DNA of 64,000 bases from positions 627,013 through 691,012 of the forward strand of contig NZ_CP015101.1 in assembly GCF_002214465.1 (NCBI RefSeq), in the 5' to 3' direction. Shown piece by piece: positions 1-8,159 of the stretch; positions within the stretch are counted from its first letter, which is position 1; every line of letters starts with the position of its first letter. Source of the DNA: Thermococcus barossii. GTDB taxonomy: Archaea; Methanobacteriota_B; Thermococci; Thermococcales; Thermococcaceae. The notes under the pieces were generated by a model that was not told the DNA's origin, did no database searches, and worked only from the letters and a program-made list of their open reading frames with translations. The position numbers and the translations under genes were made by a program.

Positions 1-299
1 CGGAGTCCGCCGACTTCCTCCTCCGTCTGGAGGGTATAACGACGGTTCTGGTGTTTGGAATCGTTGACGACAGAATAGAGATATCTGCGAGAACCCGCGA
101 TGTACGGGTCAACATCGGAACCGTTCTCAGGGAGGCCTTTGGAGACATAGGTAGCGGCGGAGGACACGCGCAGTCAGGTGGTGCCAGAATCCCGCTTGGA
201 ATATTCAAGCTCGCAAAGGACAAGAACTCTCTCCTCAGACTGGCGGAAGAGGCCATAACAGAAAAGTTCCTGGACGCGCTAAAAGTTAAAGAGGGCTGA
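1..299 (+). CDS. DHH/DHHA1 family phosphoesterase, C-terminal part
   Basis: Only the last 99 codons are inside the window; the reading frame is open from base 3 and has no start here. The visible part carries the DHHA1 substrate-binding signature GSGGGHAQSGGA (about 52 residues from the end), typical of DHH-family phosphoesterases such as NrnA/RecJ-like nanoRNases and pAp phosphatases. The catalytic DHH half lies upstream and cannot be seen, so exonuclease, pAp phosphatase or cyclic-dinucleotide activity cannot be told apart. Its stop directly abuts the stop of the convergent PRC-barrel gene with no base between. Confidence 0.8.
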   Translation, partial: ESADFLLRLEGITTVLVFGIVDDRIEISARTRDVRVNIGTVLREAFGDIGSGGGHAQSGGARIPLGIFKLAKDKNSLLRLAEEAITEKFLDALKVKEG

Positions 300-509
300 T
301 TACTCCTCTTTTGCCTTTACAAGTATTATGTCCCCAATCGCGGTGACCCTGTCGTAGGGAACGCCCACTTTCTCCCCCGGGAGGCCCAGAGCGAGTATTC
401 TAGCTTGTCCCCTGTCAATTTCAATCAGTATCTCGTCAACGTACCCAATGTAGTAGCCTTTGGTGTTGTATATCTGCTTCCCGTAGAGCCTTGAGAGGCG
501 CATCACCAT
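300..509 (-). CDS. PRC-barrel domain protein
   Basis: A 69-residue protein that is essentially one PRC-barrel: the pattern LYGKQIYNTKGYYIGYVDEI near the start and VPYDRVTAIGDIILVK near the end is the usual beta-barrel signature. Small archaeal PRC-barrel proteins are thought to be protein or RNA binding adaptors; some act in cell division or with RNA-processing factors, but the sequence does not choose between these. The start at 509 follows GGTGATTAAA; a TATA-like CGTTTAAATACG lies about 30 bases further up. An alternative ATG is at 503. Confidence 0.75.
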   Translation of the reverse strand: MVMRLSRLYGKQIYNTKGYYIGYVDEILIEIDRGQARILALGLPGEKVGVPYDRVTAIGDIILVKAKEE

Positions 510-550
510 TTTAATCACCGGATTAGGTTATCGGTGAACGTATTTAAACG

Positions 551-1069
551 TTACCTCCGTGGAATGTTTCTGGCCATGTTGAAGGCCCACCTTCCAAAGA
601 CCGCGAAGAACGCGAGTATGGCTCCCATGACTCCAATCGTAAAAAGACCCACAACGGCTCCTTCGGTCCCCTGGAGTGGCTGATAGCCCTTAAAGACCAG
701 CATGGCAACGGCAAAGCCTCCGAAGTATGTCACGGGCACGAGGAACATGTCGAAGAAGCCGCTGGCTCCGACGAGCATCATAGCCACAATTACAATGGCA
801 AGGAACGCGTAAATGTCCCGGGATGCAACGGGCTTCACCATCCACAGACCGGCGAGGAGAGACGTGGCGGCAAAACCCAGCGGAAAGGCGTACGCCGATG
901 CCCTGCTCTCGATGGGGTACCTCGCTCCAATGAGGGCACCGAGCAACATACCCGCGTATATCAGGTACACGAAGTTTTCGTTCCCCATGGGAGAGTACAT
1001 GGCAACTGCCATTATGAACCCGAGGAAAGAACCAACACCGGCCCATGTTAGTATGGACTTCCAGTTCAT
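551..1069 (-). CDS. multi-pass membrane protein of unknown function
   Basis: 172 residues with about five to six hydrophobic helices (roughly residues 8-26, 34-48, 60-78, 86-106, 112-128, 138-160) and a short basic C-terminus. No catalytic motif is recognised. Its ATG overlaps the stop of the riboflavin kinase gene by four bases (1066-1069), so it is the distal gene of the translin/nfi/ribK run. This position could suggest a transport role linked to riboflavin, but the protein shows no clear likeness to known riboflavin transporters, so that is inference only. Confidence 0.6.
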   Translation of the reverse strand: MNWKSILTWAGVGSFLGFIMAVAMYSPMGNENFVYLIYAGMLLGALIGARYPIESRASAYAFPLGFAATSLLAGLWMVKPVASRDIYAFLAIVIVAMMLVGASGFFDMFLVPVTYFGGFAVAMLVFKGYQPLQGTEGAVVGLFTIGVMGAILAFFAVFGRWAFNMARNIPRR

Positions 1070-1704
1070 CCTTTCACGACCCTCACCGTTATCCTGTCAC
1101 CGTCCCTCAGGCTGAGGACATCCCTCAGACAGACTGGGGCAACTATCTCTGCTATCTTGGGTGGATGAACCGTCCGCGACGGTATCACTATCGCCCCCTC
1201 GACGTCCCCTATCTGAACGCGGTAGGCCTTGACGTCACCGAAGGTTCTTCCCTCCTTCACGAATCCTGGAAGGATAACCGGCCTGACACCACAGAGTGCA
1301 TCGAACACGGTCTTTGGAAACAGCACCCTGATGTTGAGAGTTCCGGGATACGGTTCAAATCCCAGGTATTCTCTAATCAGGTGGGCATATTGCCTGACGT
1401 AGTACGCGCCCTCCCCTATTCCGGAGATGACCTCGCCTATTATTATCCCGTTGTAGAGGGCCTCTGAAATGGCTTCACACAGATTTTCAAGGAAAGTCAG
1501 ACCCTCATGGCTGATTTCCACGTACGTTTTTCTTCCCACCACCTCCTTGTCCACGAGCCCCTCTTCCTCCATCTCCTCAAGGAGCCTGAGAACGGACTGG
1601 GGAGAGGTTCCCAGCTCGCTGGCGAGTTCCCTGAGGGTAATTTTTATCTTCTTTCCAATGGCTCCCTTTCTGGCCAGCAGTATGAGCATCTCTATCCTCT
1701 TCAT
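1066..1704 (-). CDS. ribK: CTP-dependent riboflavin kinase with N-terminal HTH (RbkR type)
   Basis: A 212-residue two-domain protein. Residues 1-80 form a winged helix ([28 protein letters not shown]). Residues 90-212 are the archaeal riboflavin kinase fold with [15 protein letters not shown] and [15 protein letters not shown], the nucleotide and flavin binding motifs of the CTP-dependent enzyme that makes FMN. Fused proteins of this kind are known as RbkR, a riboflavin kinase that also represses flavin genes. Four-base overlaps join it to nfi upstream and to the membrane protein downstream. Whether this copy regulates anything, and its operator, is not visible here. Confidence 0.9.
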   Translation of the reverse strand: MKRIEMLILLARKGAIGKKIKITLRELASELGTSPQSVLRLLEEMEEEGLVDKEVVGRKTYVEISHEGLTFLENLCEAISEALYNGIIIGEVISGIGEGAYYVRQYAHLIREYLGFEPYPGTLNIRVLFPKTVFDALCGVRPVILPGFVKEGRTFGDVKAYRVQIGDVEGAIVIPSRTVHPPKIAEIVAPVCLRDVLSLRDGDRITVRVVKG

Positions 1705-2270
1705 GAGCCTCCCCTCTTCGATAGCCTGTCGGCGAGCCTGAGTGGCTTTGGATAGCCTCTCTCAAGCAGGGGCTCGATGAGCCTCACCGCAGAGTCCAAG
1801 TCGATTAAATGGCCGACGCTTACATAAGCTTTTCCCACCTTCCTGAAGTCTTTTTCCGGGACTCCCCTCAGGGGCCTCTTGGCGACCCCTATCACGGGCC
1901 TTCCGAGGAGCAAACCGATGTGAGAGGCCAGTCCATAGCCCCTGGGATGCGCTTTCCCGTGACCCTCCACGAGCAGGAGGTCGAATTCTTCCCCCCTCAG
2001 GGCCAGCAGGATAGGCCGGGTCTCCCTCAGAAAAAAGAATGTGGGTATATAAGGGAACTGAACCTCGGTCTCTACGACCTTCGTCCTCATGACCTCGCAG
2101 TCCGGGTAGGAGCAGAGGACGAAGGCAGCTCTTGCGGTCTCTTCCCGGTAAGAGACATCGACCGCCGCGATTGTTTTTACACTTTCCTGCCCGAGCGGTC
2201 TCTCCTCTATCCTAGACGCCAGCTTTTCTTGGACCTTCCTGATCCTCTGGAGCTTCTTCTCGAATTCCAT
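1701..2270 (-). CDS. nfi: endonuclease V
   Basis: About 189 residues. The endonuclease V core is clear: AAVDVSY near residue 40 with the first catalytic Asp, [10 protein letters not shown] (the PYIPxxLxxRE wedge motif), [21 protein letters not shown] with catalytic Glu and the GxxHPR loop, and [12 protein letters not shown]. The family nicks DNA one base past deaminated adenine (inosine), important at high growth temperature. The start at 2270 is preceded by GGTGAT eight bases upstream; an in-frame GTG lies at 2276. It follows the translin-like gene by 31 bases and overlaps ribK by four. Confidence 0.93.
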   Translation of the reverse strand: MEFEKKLQRIRKVQEKLASRIEERPLGQESVKTIAAVDVSYREETARAAFVLCSYPDCEVMRTKVVETEVQFPYIPTFFFLRETRPILLALRGEEFDLLLVEGHGKAHPRGYGLASHIGLLLGRPVIGVAKRPLRGVPEKDFRKVGKAYVSVGHLIDLDSAVRLIEPLLERGYPKPLRLADRLSKRGGS

Positions 2271-2301
2271 AATCACATAATCACCGAATTATGTAATTAT
2301 G

Positions 2302-2925
2302 TTATCGTTTTCTCCCAATCGCTGTTTCCAGCTTCTCTTCCAGCTCCCTGCTCAGTTTGGCCCTCGTTAGGTCCTCAAGGGTTCTCTCAAGGATGTGTCT
2401 GGCCTGGTCCTGCTTGCTCCGGATGTTTACGAGCCCCTTTGGATACTCCAGATTCATCAGCTCTTCGTAGATTTCCTCCATGAAACGGTACACGTTCTCT
2501 GCCTTCTCGATGTCTCCCTCCAGGAGTAGTATCAGGAAGCGCCTCCTCAGCTCTCCGATGAAATCCCCTATTCCAAGTGCGTAGTCCGCGTGCGGTACTC
2601 CCAACTCTGCTGGAGAGGGGAACGTCCCGCCGGTGATGTATGCGAAAAACAGGCTCGCCTCCACGAACTCCTGGTGGGCACTCTGAACATAGCCCGTAAA
2701 GTATATGTCGGGATGTCCGCTGAGCTTTTCCCTCAGTTCCGTTACCCTTTCACCTGCAAGTTTGAGGCGGTCGAAGGCCTTTTCCGGTTCGCCGCGGTGG
2801 AGGGCCTTTATCGCGTCCCCACTCAGGCGGACTATCTCCCTCGTGAGCCTCAGGGCCTCTTCCCTCAGAACGTCCTTCTCGTCGAGAACCGTCCTTATCT
2901 CCTCGATTATTTCCTTCATCTCCAT
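2302..2925 (-). CDS. translin/TRAX-like protein
   Basis: 207 residues, almost wholly helical, with the translin-family stretch YFTGYVQSAHQEFVEASLFF around residues 75-94. In eukaryotes translin and TRAX form an octameric shell with RNase activity, and archaeal homologues form similar octamers. The longest frame runs to 4197 antisense to mat, but the real start is the ATG at 2925, preceded by GGTGAG. The conserved domain begins there. A T-rich stretch 2957-2963 lies about 25 bases before the likely transcript start and could be its TATA box as well as the end of the upstream H/ACA RNA. It heads an operon with nfi and ribK. Confidence 0.8.
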   Translation of the reverse strand: MEMKEIIEEIRTVLDEKDVLREEALRLTREIVRLSGDAIKALHRGEPEKAFDRLKLAGERVTELREKLSGHPDIYFTGYVQSAHQEFVEASLFFAYITGGTFPSPAELGVPHADYALGIGDFIGELRRRFLILLLEGDIEKAENVYRFMEEIYEELMNLEYPKGLVNIRSKQDQARHILERTLEDLTRAKLSRELEEKLETAIGRKR

Positions 2926-2960
2926 ACTCTCACCGGAGGATATTGGGAAGAACAGGTTAA

Positions 2961-3112
2961 AAATGTGGGCTTGGCCATCCCCCACCCTCATCGAAGGCTC
3001 CGCCACCCTCAGGCGGTCCGGAGACCAAGCCCTGTCCGCCCGGCATCGTCGCACCCCATCACGGCCGCCCGAAAGCTCCGGGGCCCGGGCCACCGGGCGT
3101 CGTCGGATGCCG
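2961..3112 (-). ncRNA. putative two-hairpin box H/ACA guide RNA
   Basis: A GC-rich island in an AT-rich gap. Read on the minus strand it has two hairpins, each followed by an ACA. Hairpin 1 has lower-stem arms CGCCCGG (3099-3093) and CCGGGCG (3043-3037), then G and ACA at 3035-3033. Hairpin 2 has arms GGGCTTGG (3032-3025) and CCAAGCCC (2974-2967), then ACA at 2966-2964 and a T run. Inside hairpin 2 two UGA elements can form a K-turn, the L7Ae site of archaeal H/ACA RNAs. A TTAAAA box (3140-3135) lies about 25 bases before the 5' end. Such RNAs guide pseudouridylation; the targets were not derived. Confidence 0.8.
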
Positions 3113-3134
3113 TATGGAGAATTTTCGAGAAAAA

Positions 3135-3141
3135 TTTTAAG
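3135..3141 (-). promoter_or_regulatory. TATA box of the H/ACA RNA
   Basis: Minus-strand CTTAAAA. Counting about 25 bases downstream gives a transcript start near 3112, just where the GC-rich folded segment begins. This spacing supports an independent transcript. Confidence 0.6.
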
Positions 3142-3191
3142 AGTTTTGGCGTTAATAACTCCCAGGAATATTCGACTTCCGAATTCATGCC

Positions 3192-3206
3192 GAAAAATAT
3201 ATAAAC
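3192..3206 (+). promoter_or_regulatory. TATA/BRE promoter of mat
   Basis: GAAAAATATATAAAC, a strong archaeal TATA box with purine-rich BRE. A start about 25 bases downstream leaves a leader of roughly 22 bases that contains GAGGGGTGA before the ATG at 3250. Confidence 0.75.
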
Positions 3207-3249
3207 TGATGAACAGAGCCGTCCATACAGACCTTGAGGGGTGACGCTC

Positions 3250-4467
3250 ATGGCGGAGAAGGTTAGGAACATAGTGGTTGAGGAGCTTATGCGAACTCCG
3301 GTTGAGATGCAGAAGGTAGAGCTTGTTGAGAGGAAGGGAATCGGCCATCCGGACAGCATAGCCGACGGCATCGCCGAGGCCGTCAGCAGGGCTCTCAGCA
3401 GGGAGTACATCAAGCGCTATGGCATCATCCTCCACCACAACACCGACCAGGTCGAGGTCGTTGGAGGAAGGGCCTATCCAAAGTTCGGCGGCGGTGAGGT
3501 TATCAAGCCGATATACATCCTCCTCTCGGGAAGGGCCGTCGAGATGGTTGACAGGGAGTTCTTCCCGGTTCATGAGGTAGCCATCAAAGCTGCCAAGGAG
3601 TACCTCCGTAAGGCGGTCAGGCACCTCGACCTTGAGCACCACGTCGTCATAGACTCCCGCATCGGACAGGGAAGTGTTGACCTTGTGGGAGTTTTCAACA
3701 AGGCCAAGGAGAACCCAATCCCCCTCGCCAACGACACGAGCTTTGGAGTCGGCTACGCCCCCCTCAGCGAGACCGAGAAGATAGTCCTTGAAACCGAGAA
3801 GCTCCTCAACAGCGATGAGTTCAAGAAGAAGTGGCCAGCGGTGGGAGAAGACATCAAGGTCATGGGTCTCAGGAAGGGCGACGAGATAGACCTCACCATA
3901 GCCGCCGCAATAGTTGACAGCGAGGTTCAGACCCCCGAGGATTATCTCGCGGTCAAGGACGCCATCTACGAGGCCGCCCGCTCCGTTGCGGAGGAGCACA
4001 CCGAGAGGAAGGTCAACATCTACGTGAACACCGCCGACGACCCCGAGAAGGGAATCTACTACATCACCGTCACCGGAACCAGCGCCGAGGCAGGTGACGA
4101 CGGAAGCGTCGGCAGGGGCAACCGCGTGAACGGCCTGATAACCCCGAACAGGCACATGAGCATGGAGGCAGCTGCCGGAAAGAACCCGGTCAGCCACGTG
4201 GGCAAGATATACAACCTCCTCTCGATGCTCATAGCCAACGACATAGCGGAGCAGGTTGAAGGGGTTGAGGAGGTCTACGTCAGGATACTGAGCCAGATAG
4301 GCAAGCCCATCGACGAGCCGCTCGTCGCGAGCGTTCAGGTTATACCGAGGAAGGGTTATAGCCTGGAGACCATCCAGAAGCCGGCCTACGAGATAGCCGA
4401 CGCTTGGCTTGCCGACATAACGAAGATACAGAAAATGATACTGGAAGACAAGCTCAACGTCTTCTGA
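3250..4467 (+). CDS. mat: archaeal S-adenosylmethionine synthetase
   Basis: 405 residues of the archaeal-type methionine adenosyltransferase family, which shares little sequence with bacterial MetK. It makes S-adenosylmethionine from methionine and ATP. Seen directly: [20 protein letters not shown] near the start, [36 protein letters not shown], and the glycine-rich [18 protein letters not shown] region, all typical of the family. An in-frame GTG at 3241 exists, but GAGGGGTGA sits at the right distance from the ATG at 3250. It is transcribed alone and supplies the methyl donor for the guided methylations inferred elsewhere in this window. Confidence 0.95.
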   Translation: MAEKVRNIVVEELMRTPVEMQKVELVERKGIGHPDSIADGIAEAVSRALSREYIKRYGIILHHNTDQVEVVGGRAYPKFGGGEVIKPIYILLSGRAVEMVDREFFPVHEVAIKAAKEYLRKAVRHLDLEHHVVIDSRIGQGSVDLVGVFNKAKENPIPLANDTSFGVGYAPLSETEKIVLETEKLLNSDEFKKKWPAVGEDIKVMGLRKGDEIDLTIAAAIVDSEVQTPEDYLAVKDAIYEAARSVAEEHTERKVNIYVNTADDPEKGIYYITVTGTSAEAGDDGSVGRGNRVNGLITPNRHMSMEAAAGKNPVSHVGKIYNLLSMLIANDIAEQVEGVEEVYVRILSQIGKPIDEPLVASVQVIPRKGYSLETIQKPAYEIADAWLADITKIQKMILEDKLNVF

Positions 4468-4498
4468 GCTCTTCCCTTTTTAAAGTTTTGAAAAGACT

Positions 4499-4714
4499 TC
4501 AAACGGCGGGATAACCGTTCTGCTTGAGAACCCTTATGAGCTTTGCCTCCTCCAGAGCGAGGGCGACCTTTTCCTTCTTGACCTTGGCTAGTTTCTTGGC
4601 GGCCACTTTTTTCTGGCGGGCCACCCTTATGAGCTTGGCCTCCTCAAGCATGAGGAGCTCTTTCTGCTTCTTCACAACGTGCAACTTTCTTTGGAGTAAT
4701 TTTAGCCTTTCCAT
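4499..4714 (-). CDS. small basic helical protein with an internal duplication
   Basis: 71 residues, about a quarter lysine or arginine, predicted to be continuous helix. It contains two copies of the element LEEAKLIRV (about residues 23-31 and 54-62), each preceded by a lysine-rich run, so it looks like a duplicated half. The start is set by AGGTGACACGAG before the ATG. No known family is recognised. A basic helical repeat could bind nucleic acid or ribosomes, but nothing in the sequence proves this. Upstream is an AT-rich box CTATATAG that may be its promoter. Confidence 0.65.
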   Translation of the reverse strand: MERLKLLQRKLHVVKKQKELLMLEEAKLIRVARQKKVAAKKLAKVKKEKVALALEEAKLIRVLKQNGYPAV

Positions 4715-4854
4715 CTCGTGTCACCTGCGTCTATATAGAAACTATAGCCCTTAAAAGGTTTTCGCTGAATGCTATATGTACATTCGACAATCAACGAGGA
4801 ACAAGCATATAAACTTCTGGCGACAAAATAAAGTGAGTTCTCGGGGGTAAATCA

Positions 4855-5397
4855 ATGATAATCGCCGTGAGTGGTACTCCCGGAGCCGGTAAAACCACGG
4901 TCTCCAGAATCCTGAGCGAAAGACTTGGGTACGAATACGTGAGCATAAAGGATTTTGCACTGGCAAAAGGCATCGGGGAGAGAGTGGGGGATGAAATCGA
5001 GATAGACGTGGATGAGCTTTCCCGGGCCATTGAGAGAGAGTTCTCCGGGAAGAACGTTGTGATTGATGGGCATCTGAGTCACCTGGTTTCGGCCGACGTT
5101 GTCATCGTTCTCCGTCTTCATCCCAGAATAGTGGCCGAGAGGCTCAACTTCAGAGGATACTCCCGTAAAAAGCTTGCAGAGAACGTTGAAGCCGAACTCG
5201 TGGACGTCATCCTCGTTGAAGCCATTGAAGAGAACGAAAACGTCATAGAAGTGGACACGACGGGGAAAACTCCCGAGGAAGTTGTTAGCGAAATCCTATC
5301 CCTCCTGGAGAAAGGGGTGAAGAGAAGAGTTGGAATAGTTGACTGGAGTCACGCCTACGATGACGTGGTTCAGTACCTAATGCTTGGAGGGGATTAA
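4855..5397 (+). CDS. Fap7-like adenylate kinase / ribosome maturation NTPase
   Basis: 180 residues with a P-loop GTPGAGKTT at residues 7-15, the Fap7-type motif DGHLSHL in place of the usual NMP-binding segment, and [10 protein letters not shown] near the C-terminus that matches the family's DWSxxYD ending. Fap7 (hCINAP) homologues show adenylate kinase and ATPase activity and assist final small-subunit ribosome maturation through uS11. CMP kinase is the main alternative but lacks the DGHLSHL element. A TATA-like CATATAAAC lies at 4807-4815. It is two bases upstream of htpX, so the two are probably co-transcribed. Confidence 0.8.
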   Translation: MIIAVSGTPGAGKTTVSRILSERLGYEYVSIKDFALAKGIGERVGDEIEIDVDELSRAIEREFSGKNVVIDGHLSHLVSADVVIVLRLHPRIVAERLNFRGYSRKKLAENVEAELVDVILVEAIEENENVIEVDTTGKTPEEVVSEILSLLEKGVKRRVGIVDWSHAYDDVVQYLMLGGD

Positions 5398-5399
5398 AT

Positions 5400-6257
5400 A
5401 TGGGAGCCTTTAAATGGCTCAGGGTTCTGATCACTGTACTCATTGTTGCAATTGTTCCGGCCATCTTGGGATACCTTCTGTGGGAGAGGAGAGGCCTCAC
5501 TGCGGCCATCCTCGTGGTTCTCATCGCTTACTGGCTTGTCTACTGGTATGGTGACAGGGTTTTGATGAGATGGTACCGCGCAAGGCTCGTCGGTGAGGGG
5601 GATTACCCCTACCTGTATGCCGTGCTGAAAAAGCTGGCTTCCAGTGCCGGGATTCCGGTCCCCAGGCTGGCTTTGGCTCCAGTTGGGACCCCCAATGTAT
5701 TCTCCGCGGGTAAAGGACCCGGAAGCAGCACGATAGTTCTGACCTATGGTCTTCTCCGGGTTCTGGATCCCGAGGAGATAGAGGGTGCCATTGCCCATGA
5801 GATTGCACACATACTTAACAATGATACCCCTCTGCAGACTCTCGTTTCCGTTCTCACAGGATCCCTTCTGGGGGTGGCCTATTACATAGATCGTTTAATT
5901 CGTTCCACCTCCCGCACCAGAAGGAGTAACCCAAACGATGGACCCATTCTGAGGCTCTTTACACCTCTGGCGGGAATTCTCCTTCGTGTTGGTCTCAGCC
6001 CTTCACGTGAATATGCCGCTGATGAGCACGGTGCAAGGATAAGCGGAAAGCCCCTCGCCTTGGCCAGTGCCCTTCTTAAACTTGAGAAGGCGATCTCTTT
6101 CCGTCCAATGAGGGGAGGAAACCTTGCCACTTCTCCCGTCTTCATAGTCAACCCGTTCCGAGGTGAACTCGCGGACATGGTATCCACGCATCCCCCAACT
6201 AAGGACAGGGCCGAGAGGCTCCTGAAGCTCGCGGAGGAGATGAGCATCTACACCTAA
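5400..6257 (+). CDS. htpX: HtpX-like M48 membrane zinc metalloprotease
   Basis: 285 residues. Two N-terminal membrane helices (about 6-26 and 34-52), then the zinc motif HEIAHILNND near residue 135 and a second membrane pair, followed by LSPSREYAADEHGA, which supplies the third ligand Glu. The C-terminal STHPPTKDRAERL is typical of HtpX. The family degrades misfolded membrane proteins at the cytoplasmic face. It starts two bases after the Fap7-like gene and 12 bases before the phosphoesterase gene, suggesting a three-gene operon. Confidence 0.88.
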   Translation: MGAFKWLRVLITVLIVAIVPAILGYLLWERRGLTAAILVVLIAYWLVYWYGDRVLMRWYRARLVGEGDYPYLYAVLKKLASSAGIPVPRLALAPVGTPNVFSAGKGPGSSTIVLTYGLLRVLDPEEIEGAIAHEIAHILNNDTPLQTLVSVLTGSLLGVAYYIDRLIRSTSRTRRSNPNDGPILRLFTPLAGILLRVGLSPSREYAADEHGARISGKPLALASALLKLEKAISFRPMRGGNLATSPVFIVNPFRGELADMVSTHPPTKDRAERLLKLAEEMSIYT

Positions 6258-6269
6258 GGGGGTGATCCC

Positions 6270-6914
6270 TTGAGGTTCGTGGCGATTACCGATATCCATG
6301 GAAACTCCAAGAGGGCCCGCCAGCTCGCCGAAATACTGAGGGGCGAAGAATTTGAAGCTCTCCTCGTCGCCGGGGACATCACGCACTTCAGCGGCTCTGA
6401 TAAGGCCAGGGAGGTCCTGGAACCACTGCTTGAGCTAGGAATTCCCATGGTGGCGGTACACGGAAACTGCGATGGCAGGGACGTTCCGGAGCTCCTGACG
6501 GAGTTGGGCATAAATGCCCACAACAGACGGGTTGAGATTGGTGGAGTTGGCATAGTTGGAATCGGCGGCTCCAACATCACGCCTTTTCACACCGTGTGGG
6601 AGCTGACGGAGGAGGAGATCGGGGGGATACTTGAGAGAAACTACCGTGAGGGAGACATTATCCTCTCCCACGTTCCTCCACACGGAACGATCGCCGACAG
6701 GGTTCACTTCGGGAGGCACGTGGGAAGCCGGTCACTCAGGGACTTCATTGACGAAAAACAGCCTCCCCTGGTTATCTGCGGCCACATCCACGAGGGGAGG
6801 GGCGTTGACCGGGTTGGGAAAACAGTGGTGGTAAACCCCGGCCCGCTCTTCAGGAAGTACTACGCCGTGATAGAGCTCGAAGAAGAAATAAACGTGGAGC
6901 TGAAGAAGCTTTAG
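6270..6914 (+). CDS. calcineurin-like metallophosphoesterase
   Basis: 214 residues with all the metallophosphoesterase blocks in order: ITDIHGN (7-13), VAGDITHF (about 33-40), VHGNCD (about 65-70), LSHVPPHG and CGHIHEG. These supply the Asp, His and Asn ligands of a two-metal centre. The substrate is unknown; cyclic nucleotides, dinucleotides and phosphodiesters are all possible. It uses a TTG start after AAGGGGGTGATCCC. Its last four bases overlap the convergent aminotransferase gene. Confidence 0.85.
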   Translation: MRFVAITDIHGNSKRARQLAEILRGEEFEALLVAGDITHFSGSDKAREVLEPLLELGIPMVAVHGNCDGRDVPELLTELGINAHNRRVEIGGVGIVGIGGSNITPFHTVWELTEEEIGGILERNYREGDIILSHVPPHGTIADRVHFGRHVGSRSLRDFIDEKQPPLVICGHIHEGRGVDRVGKTVVVNPGPLFRKYYAVIELEEEINVELKKL

Positions 6915-8080
6915 ACGAGCTTCTTCTCCCTCAGCACCTTCTCCATCCTGTCCATGGCTTCCTCAAGCTGCTCGTATGCCGTCGCGTAGCTTATCCTGAT
7001 GTAACCCTCCCCGGCGCTTCCGAAGGCTGAGCCGGGAACGACCGCTACCTTTGCCTCCAGAAGCATCAGCTCGCTGAACTCCTTGCCGGTCAGGCCAGTG
7101 TCCCTGATGCGCGGGAATATGTAGAACGCTCCCTTCGGCTTCACAGTTGGCAGGCCCATCTCGTTTAGACGCTTCCAGACGAGATTCCTCCTCCTCTCGT
7201 ACTCTCTTCTCATCTCTTCGACGGCCTCCCAGCTCCTCTCGTCCTGCAACCCTTTGGCGGCCGCGTACTGGGCGAATGTAACGGGGCAGGTGGAGTTGTA
7301 CATCTGGAAGCGGGTCATCCTCTCGATTATCCACGCCGGAGCTGCCACGAAACCCAGCCTCCACCCGGTCATGGCGAAGGTCTTGGAGAAGCCGTTTATC
7401 GTTATCGTCCTCTCAAACATACCATCGAGTGAGGCTATACTGTGGTTTCTTGCACCGTCGTAGACGAAGTGCTCATAGACTTCGTCGCTGAAGACGATGA
7501 GGTCGTGCTCCACGGCGAAGTCCGCTATCTCCTCAAGGTCTTTCTTTGTAAGGACCGCGCCGGTGGGGTTGTTTGGGGTGTTTATTATGAGAGCCCTCGT
7601 TTTTTCGCTCACGTGCTTCTTAAGGTCATCAACGCTAAGCCTGAACTCGTTTTCCTCGTAGGTTGGCACCTCGACCGGCTTTCCGCCGGCGAGGATTACC
7701 GCTGGAGCGTAGCTGACGAACATCGGGCTCGGAATGAGAACCTCCTCCCCGTCCTTCAGAAATGCCGCCAATCCCATAAGAAGCGCTTGATTTGCCCCAA
7801 CGGTCACCATAACCTGGGTTTTCGGGTCAACCTCAATGCCGTTCTGCTCCTTCAGCTTCCACGCCAAAGCTTCCCGGAGCATCATCAAACCCGCGTTCGG
7901 CCCATAATGGGTCATTCCCCTGTCGAGGGCCTCCTTGGCGTATTCCTTGATATGCTCAGGAGTGTCAAAGTCCGGTTCACCTATTCCAAGTGATATCAGG
8001 CCTTCAACACCCTGGGCGAGGTCAAAGAGCTTTCTAATCTCAGAAGGGTTAACGAGTTCCAGCCTGTCGCTCAGCGCCAT
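6911..8080 (-). CDS. aromatic-type class I aminotransferase
   Basis: 389 residues of the fold-type I PLP aminotransferases. Seen are LGIGEPDFDTP (substrate arm), NTPNNPTGAV, SDEVYEHFVYDG, NGFSKTFAMTGWRLG with the PLP lysine, and YIRISYA with the carboxylate-binding Arg. The sequence is very close to what I recall of the Pyrococcus horikoshii aromatic aminotransferase PH1371, so phenylalanine, tyrosine or tryptophan with 2-oxoglutarate is the likely reaction, in peptide fermentation. GGTGAT precedes the ATG at 8080; the frame extends to 8092. A TATA-like GTTATAAAC is upstream. Confidence 0.88.
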   Translation of the reverse strand: MALSDRLELVNPSEIRKLFDLAQGVEGLISLGIGEPDFDTPEHIKEYAKEALDRGMTHYGPNAGLMMLREALAWKLKEQNGIEVDPKTQVMVTVGANQALLMGLAAFLKDGEEVLIPSPMFVSYAPAVILAGGKPVEVPTYEENEFRLSVDDLKKHVSEKTRALIINTPNNPTGAVLTKKDLEEIADFAVEHDLIVFSDEVYEHFVYDGARNHSIASLDGMFERTITINGFSKTFAMTGWRLGFVAAPAWIIERMTRFQMYNSTCPVTFAQYAAAKGLQDERSWEAVEEMRREYERRRNLVWKRLNEMGLPTVKPKGAFYIFPRIRDTGLTGKEFSELMLLEAKVAVVPGSAFGSAGEGYIRISYATAYEQLEEAMDRMEKVLREKKLV

Positions 8081-8159
8081 AAGCATCACCAAAGGAGTTT
8101 GGGGATAATGTTTATAACTTTACCTCAACGAAAAGATGTTCATCGAAGTGCTGAAAGGT

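Noticed and set aside
3207-3250. CTGATGA in the mat leader as a C/D box
   Set aside because: No matching D box or second box pair follows; the stretch is explained by promoter, short leader and ribosome site.
2926-4197. Long minus-strand extension of the translin-like frame, antisense to mat
   Set aside because: It is the reverse shadow of mat codons. A clear GGTGAG site and the family domain begin at 2925, and the H/ACA RNA lies in the extension.
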